NCBI GenBank assembly: GCA_025210805.1 | Contig: JAOAQX010000006.1 | Span: forward strand, 124,001 to 188,000 | DNA length: 64,000 bases | Source: Flavobacteriales bacterium | GTDB lineage: Bacteria > Bacteroidota > Bacteroidia > Flavobacteriales > CAJXXR01 | Direction: 5' to 3' | Shown here: positions 51,390 to 58,903 of the stretch, piece by piece | How the letters are laid out: each line of letters starts with the position of its first letter | Position numbering within the stretch: the first letter of the stretch is position 1 | Notes under the pieces: model-generated | What the model saw: the letters and a program-made list of their open reading frames with translations, nothing else | Database searches by the model: none | Told to the model about the DNA's origin: nothing | Program-made: the position numbers and the translations under genes

Positions 51390-52295
51390 TTAGGCTTCAA
51401 AAGCCGCCCAATAATCTTCTAAACACATGGGACCTTCAAGGGTTTCTTTTTCTATTTTAAGATATCCCATATCGTCAGTGATTATATGCCATTTTACAAG
51501 AGAAATATATCCGTACTGTATTTCAATAGCAGTAACAGAACGTGGATGCACTCCGCTTCCATCATTAAAAAAAGGCGTTTCATTTGGCGAGGGAAATCTT
51601 GGTCGATGCGTATGCCCTGCAATAACCATCGTTTTGGATTCATGAATCCATTTTTTTATTCTGCGTTCTACCCTAATAAGCTCGATATGATTTTGAGCAG
51701 GCGAAGTAGGATCATAAAAACCAAAAGACTGAAGCCATTTCCATATCAAACGAACAAAAAAACGATTGAATTTCCACATTGAATAATTCATGAAATCTGC
51801 CTGATGTCCATGCAGTGCTAATAGCGGAACTTGTCGATCTTTATACTGTATTCTTAGAGCTTCATGGTATTTGAGATTGGGCATAAAATCAACCATTTTA
51901 TCGGTTTTTGCATCCAGCATTTCACTAAAATGTCTTTTGACAGTTTTAGGATTTCTATAAACCATATCATGATTTCCCCAAATCATAAACAAACGATTGT
52001 CGTCATAAAAATCTTTTATCCTCAAAAAAGTGTTTTTATGAGCACGATATACCGTTTTAAAATAGATATTTTCCCAAAGCTCATTCCCGTCACCTAGCTC
52101 AATATAGGTAAAGCCCTCTTTAAAATAGCTTCCCAGAGCATGAGACATAATATTGCGGTTTTTAACGGCATCATCAGAGAAACCACCATCACCTCTATGA
52201 GCATCACTCATAAAAACAATTTTGGAATCATCATCTATCTTGAGTATTTCTGCCTCCTTGAGTGCTTTATTTAAACGTCTTCTAGAAAACCACAT
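51390..52295 (-). CDS. calcineurin-like metallophosphoesterase
   Basis: A 301-residue protein with the five metal-ligand motifs of the family: FMSDAHRGD, LGDGNELWE, IWGNHDM, ALHGHQAD and VIAGHTHRPRF. The order and spacing fit the family, but the middle insert (YSMWKFNRFFVRLIWKWLQ, about 170-190) is long and aromatic and may touch the membrane. Substrate unknown; it is not a clear LpxH. The 5' region holds repeat copy C. Confidence 0.88.
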   Translation of the reverse strand: MWFSRRRLNKALKEAEILKIDDDSKIVFMSDAHRGDGGFSDDAVKNRNIMSHALGSYFKEGFTYIELGDGNELWENIYFKTVYRAHKNTFLRIKDFYDDNRLFMIWGNHDMVYRNPKTVKRHFSEMLDAKTDKMVDFMPNLKYHEALRIQYKDRQVPLLALHGHQADFMNYSMWKFNRFFVRLIWKWLQSFGFYDPTSPAQNHIELIRVERRIKKWIHESKTMVIAGHTHRPRFPSPNETPFFNDGSGVHPRSVTAIEIQYGYISLVKWHIITDDMGYLKIEKETLEGPMCLEDYWAAFEA

Positions 52296-52398
52296 AATAC
52301 CATTTCTATTGTTAATTTACCGATATGTACCAATACTTTGTTCAAATTCTTTTGCGAATGTAGTGAAGTAAGTGGTATTCAACAAGTAATCGGTATAA
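52296..52398 (+). repeat. dispersed intergenic repeat, copy C
   Basis: AATACCATTTCTATTGTTAAT, CGATATGTACC, TTCTTTTGCGAATG, TAGTGAAGTAAGTGGTATTC and AACAAGTAATCGGTATAAT in order match copy B with deletions. It begins directly at the start codon of the phosphoesterase gene. Confidence 0.7.
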
Positions 52399-52525
52399 TT
52401 CTTCTTTTGGGAAGTAAAATTAAGGTTTCTAAAGGATTTTTGAGTTAATTTAGTCTTAATACCGATTGGAAATTCAGATGAGGAGTGAAAACTTATTTTT
52501 AAAAAAATCAGGAGCACTGTTCTTA

Positions 52526-53290
52526 TTAAACATTTAGAAACTGTATTCCTTCATAAATAAGAAACAAAGCAATGACTACCAACACATACCCTAAAACATG
52601 AATGAGTCGGTTGATATGTGATACTTTAAATTTTTTACGGTATTTAATTAGAAGATTAGTAAGTAATACAAACCACAGGTATCCTCCTATTGCAACACCA
52701 AGAGCATAAACAAATGACAGAATAAAATCTGAAGCGGTCTTCTCGCCCTGTACAGTTGTTTCAAGTGCTTTTGTGCCTTCTTCTAATATTTCCATATTCT
52801 GACTCAAAAGCATGTCTAATCCTCCGATGTTTAGTCCAATTGAAGAAGCAAAAGACAATAAAACAAAAGAAGAGGATAGCCATCCGAATAATAAAGTGGC
52901 ATTGGTGAGGTTTAGGAACATTCCTGCTCTTAAGCCTCCTTTATTTTTAATTTTACAATTAAGGTCTTCATTTTCATCAAATTGCTCAAAATCAAGTTTT
53001 GTTTTGATAATTTTATAAGCAACGCCTAATATAAAAACACTACCCACAAGAAGTATATATGGTACATAATCTTTATAATAATTATACAGTTTTGCCATCC
53101 CATATACCACAATAAGAACGTAGAATAGTTCTATAATACTTGCTCCTAAGGCTGCCCGAGTACAAAAACGCTTTCGTCCCTTTAAAGCATTAGAGGTTAC
53201 AACGACTCCTATAGGTCCTGCTACAGGCATTGAAAAGACAAAGCCCGCCAAAAGTCCTAAAATTCCAAGGGTAAAAATACTTTCTATCAT
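52526..53290 (-). CDS. LysE-family amino acid exporter
   Basis: A 254-residue inner-membrane protein with six hydrophobic segments. The first helix and loop GLLAGFVFSMPVAGPIGVVV, TRAALGASIIELFYV and NLTNATLLFGWLSS are family marks. Compared with typical LysE/RhtB (about 205 residues) it has an extra loop of about 40 residues between helices 4 and 5. Substrate unknown. Promoter box at 53307-53314. Confidence 0.85.
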   Translation of the reverse strand: MIESIFTLGILGLLAGFVFSMPVAGPIGVVVTSNALKGRKRFCTRAALGASIIELFYVLIVVYGMAKLYNYYKDYVPYILLVGSVFILGVAYKIIKTKLDFEQFDENEDLNCKIKNKGGLRAGMFLNLTNATLLFGWLSSSFVLLSFASSIGLNIGGLDMLLSQNMEILEEGTKALETTVQGEKTASDFILSFVYALGVAIGGYLWFVLLTNLLIKYRKKFKVSHINRLIHVLGYVLVVIALFLIYEGIQFLNV

Positions 53291-53306
53291 AGCGAAAATT
53301 TATAGA

Positions 53307-53314
53307 CAAAGTTA
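53307..53314 (-). promoter_or_regulatory. -7 promoter box TAACTTTG of the LysE gene
   Basis: Exact TAnnTTTG match on the minus strand, 16 bases before the start codon. Confidence 0.6.
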
Positions 53315-53466
53315 ATTGAAATTGTAACAATATCCTTAATATAATGACTAAGACAAACTTGCGTTATTCCAATAAATCAATGTATAAAATTAATATCCTT
53401 TTTACATTTAAAACGCCCATAAAGTCTTATAAATCAAAAATATACCACTAATATGACAAACAAGTT

Positions 53467-53482
53467 TATTTATCGATAAATA
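53467..53482. promoter_or_regulatory. 16-base perfect palindrome upstream of the candidate small RNA
   Basis: TATTTATCGATAAATA is identical to its reverse complement. Two further partial copies of TATCGA follow within 25 bases. It lies 46 bases before the -7 box of the RNA and could be an operator. Confidence 0.35.
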
Positions 53483-53527
53483 TAACGCAATTATCGATTA
53501 TCGAGTCTCTAATCACCAAAGAGGTCA

Positions 53528-53535
53528 TACATTTG
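53528..53535 (+). promoter_or_regulatory. -7 promoter box TACATTTG of the candidate small RNA
   Basis: Exact TAnnTTTG match. No -33 TTG at the usual spacing. Confidence 0.5.
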
Positions 53536-53540
53536 AATCA

Positions 53541-53632
53541 GAGTTAAGGAAACAAGTAGGAATTAATTCTTATTTGTTACTAAGATTTTTTGTGCGAGTT
53601 GAGACTGCCTTGGAGAAGGCAGTCTTTTTTTT
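53541..53632 (+). ncRNA. candidate small RNA, about 92 bases
   Basis: Between two minus-strand genes, a plus-strand promoter box (53528) is followed by a 13-bp hairpin AACAAGTAGGAAT / ATTCTTATTTGTT (53551-53578, fully paired with two G-U pairs), a 22-base single-stranded linker and a 10-bp terminator AGACTGCCTT / AAGGCAGTCT with nine T. No reading frame with a plausible start fits inside. Structure, promoter and terminator with no gene point to a trans-acting small RNA. I cannot place it in a known RNA family. Confidence 0.6.
53601..53632 (+). terminator. rho-independent terminator of the candidate small RNA
   Basis: AGACTGCCTT / AAGGCAGTCT with a four-base loop and a run of nine T; strand-specific because the left flank is not A-rich. 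Confidence 0.9.
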
Positions 53633-53715
53633 TGTGCACTTTTTCAAATTTTTTTTTCAACCCTTGTGACAAAAAAAACACCTTGGAATTAACCAAAGTG
53701 TTTTCTTTCTTTCTT

Positions 53716-53757
53716 GAGGTTATACCTATGGGAAAATTCACACCATTAAATGGTATA
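53716..53757 (-). repeat. dispersed intergenic repeat, fragment H
   Basis: On the minus strand ATACCATTTAATGGTGTGAAT, then CCCATAGGTATAACC: matches the first 40 bases of copy A (ATACCATTTATGGTGTAAT, then TCATAGGTATAATACC). Confidence 0.6.
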
Positions 53758-53762
53758 AGATT

Positions 53763-54677
53763 TTATTTTTTCACTTCCTTTCCTAAGAAATTATAAGTAA
53801 GTCCGATTCCCAAAACTTCTTTTAACTGTAGACCTGGAACTTTTCTTCCATCAGCTGTTTCTTGTACCAAAATATCATCGTCATAAATCATATCTAGCTG
53901 AAAGTTAACGTTGATATACTTATTTACCGTCATGGTAATTAAATTAGACCAGTTTACATCAATATTCTGTGGATTTTCTAGATAATTTGAGAACAATGCT
54001 AGAGTCGTTTCATATTTTACATTTTTCATCAACTCTGTCTTATAATTCGCAGTAAGGTTAAAACCAAGCTCTGTTCTTACTGAAGAACCTGCATCTAATC
54101 CATAACGAGTTTCATCTACCTGATCACTCAATACAAAAGTATTTTTCATGGTCACTGGAGAAATGTTTACCGAGAAATTATCGTTTGGCTTATAATCCAT
54201 ACCCAAACCTGTTTTCATAAATGCGGGTGCAAAGAAATTTGAGACAACAGTATCTCTTTCAGATGGATTTTGGAATCCGTAATCAAACTGTGTTTTCAAT
54301 TCCAAAAATGCTGAATAAAACCAATTTTTATTAGTTTTATAACCATATTTAGAATTTAGCTCGATAAGGTCATCTGACTTAAATATCTCTTTATCCCCTT
54401 GTTTAAGAAGACCATACCCTAATCTAAGGCTATTATCCCAGTTTGCCTTTCCTTTTTTATAATTTGCTTTACCATCAATAAATCCTACCAATGACATGCT
54501 GTTTTCACCTCCTGCTGCCCAGTTTTGAAGTGCTAATTGAGAAAAATTCAATCTTCCCACTGCATCATATTCCCAAAGTGGAGCTGGAGCCACATCAACA
54601 GTTTTTTCTGTCTTTTGAGCAAACCCAGTAGTAGCACATAAAGTTGCTAAGCCCAGCAATAGTTTATTTACTTTCAT
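53763..54677 (-). CDS. DUF3078 domain-containing outer-membrane protein
   Basis: A 304-residue protein with a signal peptide (MKVNKLLLGLATLCATTGFAQ). The family signature is GRLNFSQLALQNWAAGGENS, followed by alternating amphipathic strands (YGYKTNKNWFYSAFLELKTQF, and so on) and a C-terminal strand ending YNFLGKEVKK, typical of a beta-barrel. DUF3078 proteins are common in Bacteroidota and of unknown role. Monocistronic; three imperfect copies of TTCTAGCAT lie upstream. Confidence 0.9.
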   Translation of the reverse strand: MKVNKLLLGLATLCATTGFAQKTEKTVDVAPAPLWEYDAVGRLNFSQLALQNWAAGGENSMSLVGFIDGKANYKKGKANWDNSLRLGYGLLKQGDKEIFKSDDLIELNSKYGYKTNKNWFYSAFLELKTQFDYGFQNPSERDTVVSNFFAPAFMKTGLGMDYKPNDNFSVNISPVTMKNTFVLSDQVDETRYGLDAGSSVRTELGFNLTANYKTELMKNVKYETTLALFSNYLENPQNIDVNWSNLITMTVNKYINVNFQLDMIYDDDILVQETADGRKVPGLQLKEVLGIGLTYNFLGKEVKK

Positions 54678-54738
54678 AGTATTTATCTTTTTTTACAAAA
54701 TTGAATTTATTTCACTAAAAATATCACAAATATTAGAC

Positions 54739-54770
54739 ATAATGCTAGAATGCTAAGAATAATGCTAGAA
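54739..54770. repeat. short direct repeat upstream of the DUF3078 gene
   Basis: ATAATGCTAGAA at 54739-54750 and 54759-54770 (exact 12 bases, period 20), with TGCTAAGAAT in between. Possibly a regulator site. Confidence 0.4.
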
Positions 54771-54778
54771 AAATGACT

Positions 54779-55234
54779 TTATTTGGTATCAAACAGGTTT
54801 CGAAAATCCTCCTTTTTGGGTGTATATCCTTGTTGTTCCACGAGCATAAAAATCCATTTTTCCCTTCCCATAGAAGGATAAACTACTTTAGTTTTTTGCA
54901 CTAAAGGATTGTTATCAACAAGTAATTTTAAATGATCGATATCCTTTGTGTTTTCAGGTACGGATAGAATATGAATCCATTCTTCATCAGCAAAAATTAT
55001 TTCGGTTTCATTTGCTCGTACTTTCATCAAAAAAATAACATTTTCCAAACTTCTGTGAATCACCAAATCACTAAATTGAGCAAACAATAATAGTGCTTTT
55101 TTAGGCTCTTTTTCCTTGGTTTCCTTCCATAGTTTTCCGTCAATTCCTTGAACACTTAAAAAAGTGATAAAATCTTTATAGAAGATCTTTTTTTCCTCCT
55201 CGTTGAGCAGTCTATATTGGATTTCGTATTTCAT
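54779..55234 (-). CDS. conserved hypothetical protein, DUF6495-like
   Basis: The ATG at 55234 (MKYEIQYRLLNEEEKKIF) gives 151 residues; the longer frame adds 12 residues without family similarity. The pattern MKY...F..FL.VQGID...W and AQFSDLVIHRSLENVIFLM matches my memory of the Bacteroidota family DUF6495. No signal peptide; predicted cytoplasmic. Function unknown. It follows queA on the same strand but behind a terminator (55255-55290). Confidence 0.6.
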   Translation of the reverse strand: MKYEIQYRLLNEEEKKIFYKDFITFLSVQGIDGKLWKETKEKEPKKALLLFAQFSDLVIHRSLENVIFLMKVRANETEIIFADEEWIHILSVPENTKDIDHLKLLVDNNPLVQKTKVVYPSMGREKWIFMLVEQQGYTPKKEDFRNLFDTK

Positions 55235-55254
55235 GTTTTTCTTAGAAATAATAG

Positions 55255-55290
55255 AAAAAGCTATTTTCACAGTAGAAAATAGCTTTTTTA
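55255..55290 (-). terminator. terminator after queA
   Basis: AAAAAGCTATTTTC / GAAAATAGCTTTTT stem with a six-base loop, T tract on the minus strand. Confidence 0.8.
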
Positions 55291-55315
55291 TAAGATTTTA
55301 CGATTCAATGTATCG

Positions 55316-56371
55316 TTATAGAATCAACATGGCATCTCCATAAGTATGGAAACGGTATTTTTCTTTGATTGCCACATCATAAGCTTCTCTTAGGAAATCA
55401 TATCCTGCAAAAGCAGAAACCATCATCATTAAAGTAGATTTTGGTAGATGAAAATTGGTAATCATGCTATTGGCAATTCTAAATTCATAAGGTGGAAAAA
55501 TAAATTTATTTGTCCATCCATCTGCTGGATTTAGTAAATGATTTGTAGAAACAGAACTTTCTATAGCTCTCATAGCTGTAGTTCCTACACAACATATTTG
55601 CTGTTTGGCATTTATTGTTTTATTAATCAAATCGGCATGATTTTTTTCAATAATAAATTGCTCTGAATCCATTTTGTGCTTAGACAAATCCTCTACTTCT
55701 ACTGGACGAAACGCTCCAAGACCTGTGTGTAAAGTAACTTCGGCTTGGTTAACTCCTTTTATCTCCATTCTTTTGAGTAAGTGACGACTAAAGTGCATTC
55801 CGGCAGTGGGAGCAGAAACTCCTCCAATATGCTTAGCATACACAGTCTGGAATCTTTCATCATCTTCAGCATCAGGCATTCTTTCGATAAACTTTGGTAG
55901 TGGCGTTTGCCCTAATTCCAAAAGTCTTTTGCGGTATCCTTCATAGCTACCATCGTATAGAAAACGTAGTGTTCTACCTCTTGAAGTGGTATTGTCAATT
56001 ACTTCGGCAACTAGTGTTTCTTCTTCATCAAAATAAAGCTTGTTTCCTATTCTGATTTTACGGGCAGGATCTACCAAAACATCCCAAAGTCTTTGTTCTG
56101 CACTCAGTTCTCTTAGTAAGAAAACTTCAATTTCTGCTCCTGTTTTTTCTTTGTTTCCAAACATACGAGCAGGAAAAACCTTGGTATTATTAAATACAAA
56201 TGTGTCTCCTTCATCAAAATAATCGATTACATCTTTAAAGATTTTGTGTTCGATGGATCCATCTTTTCTATTGATAACCATCAACCTAGATTCGTCACGG
56301 TTTTTCGCTGGTCTATCAACGATAAGATCCGTAGGTAAATCGAAGTTGTAGTGAGACAATTTCATTTTCAT
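55316..56371 (-). CDS. queA: tRNA preQ1(34) S-adenosylmethionine ribosyltransferase-isomerase
   Basis: Uses SAM to add and rearrange a ribosyl group on preQ1 in tRNA, giving epoxyqueuosine. The 351-residue length is usual. Marks are [18 protein letters not shown], the [13 protein letters not shown] segment, the glycine-rich [28 protein letters not shown] and [17 protein letters not shown] second in-frame ATG at 56365 is equally possible. Promoter box at 56400-56407. Confidence 0.97.
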   Translation of the reverse strand: MKMKLSHYNFDLPTDLIVDRPAKNRDESRLMVINRKDGSIEHKIFKDVIDYFDEGDTFVFNNTKVFPARMFGNKEKTGAEIEVFLLRELSAEQRLWDVLVDPARKIRIGNKLYFDEEETLVAEVIDNTTSRGRTLRFLYDGSYEGYRKRLLELGQTPLPKFIERMPDAEDDERFQTVYAKHIGGVSAPTAGMHFSRHLLKRMEIKGVNQAEVTLHTGLGAFRPVEVEDLSKHKMDSEQFIIEKNHADLINKTINAKQQICCVGTTAMRAIESSVSTNHLLNPADGWTNKFIFPPYEFRIANSMITNFHLPKSTLMMMVSAFAGYDFLREAYDVAIKEKYRFHTYGDAMLIL

Positions 56372-56399
56372 AAATCGGGTACCTTTTTAATTAAGAGTA

Positions 56400-56407
56400 C
56401 AAAGATA
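56400..56407 (-). promoter_or_regulatory. -7 promoter box TATCTTTG of queA
   Basis: Exact TAnnTTTG match on the minus strand, 28 bases before the start codon. Confidence 0.65.
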
Positions 56408-56580
56408 CAATAAGTTTGTAAATCTGTTAATCTAAGTTTTTTGCTTTTTTTAAACGAAAAAAAACAACGGTAAAAGCTGGGAATTCAGTAATTATTTTGG
56501 GAGTTGGTGAGAATTCATATGAACCTTCATTTGATGAGGTTTTTTACGTAATGATGATTTTTATTGTTTAGTTTGTACTT

Positions 56581-56886
56581 TTATATCCGCTTATTCCATA
56601 TTTCAGGGCTTCTACTTGTGTGAAACACTGCAATAACTTGAATACACACATCCTCAATGCGATAATAGATCATAAAAGGAAACTTTTTTACTACGTATTT
56701 TCTTATGTCTTTATATACTATTGGAAAAGCAGTAGAATTATGCTTAATACTCTCGAAACCGATATTTATTTCTGTTAAAAACGTATCAGCAATTTTTGGA
56801 CTACTTTCATGGTAAAATCCGTATGATTTATCAAAGTCAAGTTCTGCCTCCTCTAATAGTTCAATCCTAAAAGGCTTTGTTTTCAT
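56581..56886 (-). CDS. RelE/ParE-family toxin
   Basis: A 101-residue type II toxin. The fold marks are FRIELLEEAELDFDKSYGFYHE at the start, RKYVVKKFPFMIYYRIED in the middle and the terminal strand VIAVFHTSRSPEIW. This is the ParE-like branch; the family contains mRNA interferases and gyrase inhibitors and I cannot tell which this is. It overlaps the antitoxin gene by 20 bases, the usual toxin-after-antitoxin order. Confidence 0.88.
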   Translation of the reverse strand: MKTKPFRIELLEEAELDFDKSYGFYHESSPKIADTFLTEINIGFESIKHNSTAFPIVYKDIRKYVVKKFPFMIYYRIEDVCIQVIAVFHTSRSPEIWNKRI

Positions 56887-57088
56887 ATTTCTTTTTAATC
56901 AGCTCCCAATCTTTAAAGCTTGTTTCTCCTTTTTCTATTCTTTTTAATCTTTGATCAAGTAAATTTCTATGCTCCACTGGCAATTCCTGTGAATCTTCAT
57001 TAACAATCTCAATATAATCCATCTCCTTAATTAGACTAAGAAATGCAGCTATCTTACTTTGATCCTTTATATTAACAGTAAGTTTCAT
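56867..57088 (-). CDS. antitoxin of the RelE/ParE-type pair
   Basis: A 73-residue protein with a short N-terminal strand-helix part (MKLTVNIKDQSKIAAFLSLI) and a charged, helical C-terminus (LPVEHRNLLDQRLKRIEKGE) that would wrap the toxin. No clear helix-turn-helix; the N-terminal strand may allow dimerisation. Promoter box at 57105-57112. It probably represses its own operon. Confidence 0.82.
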   Translation of the reverse strand: MKLTVNIKDQSKIAAFLSLIKEMDYIEIVNEDSQELPVEHRNLLDQRLKRIEKGETSFKDWELIKKKYENKAF

Positions 57089-57104
57089 ATCAAATAATTT
57101 TACC

Positions 57105-57112
57105 CAAAGGTA
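57105..57112 (-). promoter_or_regulatory. -7 promoter box TACCTTTG of the toxin-antitoxin operon
   Basis: Exact TAnnTTTG match on the minus strand, 16 bases before the antitoxin ATG. Confidence 0.65.
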
Positions 57113-57395
57113 CGAATAAATGCCTTTTGATACTTCTAGGAGTATTATGATTAATTAAACTTGAGTATACTTTCGACTGCCATACTGTATACGAGCTGAT
57201 GTCTTGACTTTTATTCTTTATTAAAATCTACTCCTTTAATCACTATACACTTGTTAATTAAACGAATACAAACTACTTATTTTTTAAAGAAATCACCAAA
57301 AGTAGCTAATCATTTAATAAAATTTCAGATACAATATATACACCTTTCTAAAATCGGCTGATATATTATAAATCAATCTCATCCTTAAATTTTTC

Positions 57396-57436
57396 CAAAA
57401 AAAAATCGCCAAAAACTCAAAAAGTCTTTGGCGATT
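57396..57436 (-). terminator. rho-independent terminator after the acyl-CoA dehydrogenase gene
   Basis: AATCGCCAAA / TTTGGCGATT stem; on the minus strand nine T follow. Confidence 0.88.
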
Positions 57437-57469
57437 ATTTATTTCCTAAAAAAAGCTTTTTACAGTAGC

Positions 57470-58651
57470 TTAGTTTTTAAAGGCGTTTAGTCCTGTAACG
57501 TCTAATCCTGTGATGAGAAGATGGATATCATGTGTTCCTTCATAAGTCACTACAGACTCTAGGTTCATCATGTGGCGCATGATAGAGTATTCTCCTGTGA
57601 TTCCCATTCCCCCAAGCATTTGACGTGCATCTCTGGCGATATTCATTGCCATTTCTACATTGTTTCTTTTTGCCATAGAAATTTGGGCAGAAGTGGCTCT
57701 TCCTTCGTTCCTTAGGTTTCCTAATCTCCAAGTAAGCAATTGTGCTTTGGTGATTTCGGTAATCATTTCTGCCAATTTCTTTTGTTGTAATTGGAATGAT
57801 CCTATTGGACGACCAAATTGTGTTCTTTCTTGAGAATATCTTAATGCTGTGTCATAGCAATCCATGGCTGCACCAATCGCTCCCCAAGCAATTCCAAAAC
57901 GAGCGGAATCCAAACATCCTAGAGGGGCTCCAAGACCATCTTTACCGGGTAATAGATTTTCTTTTGGAACTTTTACATTATCAAAAACAAGCTCTCCGGT
58001 TGCCGAAGCTCTTAGAGACCATTTATTATGCGTTTCTGGAGTGGTAAACCCTTCCATACCTCGCTCTACAAGAATTCCTTTAATTCGTCCTTCTTCATTC
58101 TTTGCCCATACAACGGCTACATCGCAAAAAGGTGCATTAGAAATCCACATTTTTGCACCATTTAGCAAATAATGATCTCCTTTGTCCTCAATTTTTGTCT
58201 CCATTCCTCCTGGGTTCGAACCATGATTAGGTTCTGTAAGCCCAAAAGCTCCTAAAAACTCACCTGATGCCAATTTTGGCAAGAATTTCTTTCTTTGTTC
58301 TTCTGTTCCGTATTTCCAGATCGGATACATTACCAAAGAAGATTGAACAGATGCAGTAGAACGTACTCCAGAGTCTCCTCTTTCTAGTTCTTGCATGATC
58401 AATCCATAAGACATCTGATCAAGTCCTGCTCCTCCATATTCTTCTGGAATATAAGGACCAAACGCTCCAATTTCTCCCAAACCTTGTTTGATATGTTGTG
58501 GAAATTTAGCTTCTTGACAGTATTGTTCTATGATTGGTGATATTTCTTTTTTTACCCAGTCTCTTGCTGCATCTCTTACCATTTTTTGCTCTTCGGTAAG
58601 TAGTTCGTCCAGTTGATAATAGTCTGGCGCTTGGAATAAATCTTGAGCCAT
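57470..58651 (-). CDS. acyl-CoA dehydrogenase, glutaryl-CoA dehydrogenase-like
   Basis: An FAD enzyme that oxidises an acyl-CoA at the alpha-beta bond. It is 393 residues. Motifs are LLTEEQKMVRDAARDWVKKE, IPEEYGGAGLDQMSYGLIMQ, FGLTEPNHGSNPGGM, KMWISNAP, the SARFGIAWGAIGAA helix and NLESVVTYEGTHDIH with the catalytic glutamate. RGDSGVRSTASVQSSLVMYP closely resembles glutaryl-CoA dehydrogenase, whose arginine here binds the substrate carboxylate. A role in lysine or tryptophan breakdown is therefore likely. It is monocistronic. Confidence 0.88.
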   Translation of the reverse strand: MAQDLFQAPDYYQLDELLTEEQKMVRDAARDWVKKEISPIIEQYCQEAKFPQHIKQGLGEIGAFGPYIPEEYGGAGLDQMSYGLIMQELERGDSGVRSTASVQSSLVMYPIWKYGTEEQRKKFLPKLASGEFLGAFGLTEPNHGSNPGGMETKIEDKGDHYLLNGAKMWISNAPFCDVAVVWAKNEEGRIKGILVERGMEGFTTPETHNKWSLRASATGELVFDNVKVPKENLLPGKDGLGAPLGCLDSARFGIAWGAIGAAMDCYDTALRYSQERTQFGRPIGSFQLQQKKLAEMITEITKAQLLTWRLGNLRNEGRATSAQISMAKRNNVEMAMNIARDARQMLGGMGITGEYSIMRHMMNLESVVTYEGTHDIHLLITGLDVTGLNAFKN

Positions 58652-58684
58652 AAGTTCTAAATGATTGTTTTAAAAAAGTGTAAA

Positions 58685-58692
58685 CAAATGTA
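58685..58692 (-). promoter_or_regulatory. -7 promoter box TACATTTG of the acyl-CoA dehydrogenase gene
   Basis: Exact TAnnTTTG match on the minus strand, 33 bases before the start codon. Confidence 0.6.
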
Positions 58693-58903
58693 TTGTTTTT
58701 TTTGAAACTAAACACCCGATTTTTCAGCTAAAATAAACAAGAAGTAGTTGAATGTATTGAAGCGCTACCACTTTTGTTTCCTTTGCTCAGTTTAGATATG
58801 ACCATTCTGTTTTTCAAATCGTGTTTTTGATACAATAAATTTCATTAATTTTAGAATCTGATTCGTTATGTTTTTGATTCAATAACAATCTAATAAATAC
58901 AAT

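Larger units (their letters stand above)
53291..53762. other. 472-base region between the LysE and DUF3078 genes
   Basis: No protein gene. From left to right: the LysE promoter box, a 16-base palindrome with repeated ATCGAT motifs (53467-53500), the candidate small RNA with its promoter box and terminator (53528-53632), and repeat fragment H (53716-53757). Confidence 0.65.
57089..57469. other. 381-base region between the toxin-antitoxin pair and the acyl-CoA dehydrogenase gene
   Basis: AT-rich, no credible gene. It holds the antitoxin promoter box (57105-57112) and the terminator of the dehydrogenase gene (57396-57436). Nothing else was recognised. Confidence 0.6.

Noticed and set aside
52317-52517. 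Minus-strand open frame of 66 residues between the phosphoesterase and LysE genes
   Set aside because: It overlaps repeat copy C and has no credible start or domain; composition looks like translated intergenic repeat.
53541-53632. Considered 6S RNA or the small SRP RNA for the structured RNA
   Set aside because: Too short for 6S and lacking the conserved SRP loop; kept as an unclassified candidate.
53590-53796. Plus-strand open frame of 68 residues over the small-RNA terminator
   Set aside because: It runs through the terminator hairpin and the poly-T tract (poly-Phe) and into the DUF3078 gene; not a plausible protein.
56891-57088. Considered the small gene before the RelE/ParE toxin as a ribbon-helix-helix or HTH antitoxin
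   Set aside because: No recognisable RHH or HTH motif; kept only as an antitoxin by size, charge and overlap with the toxin gene.
58800-58903. Two similar stretches (GTTTTTGATACAATAA and GTTTTTGATTCAATAA) before the DUF3667 gene
   Set aside because: Short AT-rich similarity with no promoter box or symmetrical spacing; not distinguishable from chance.
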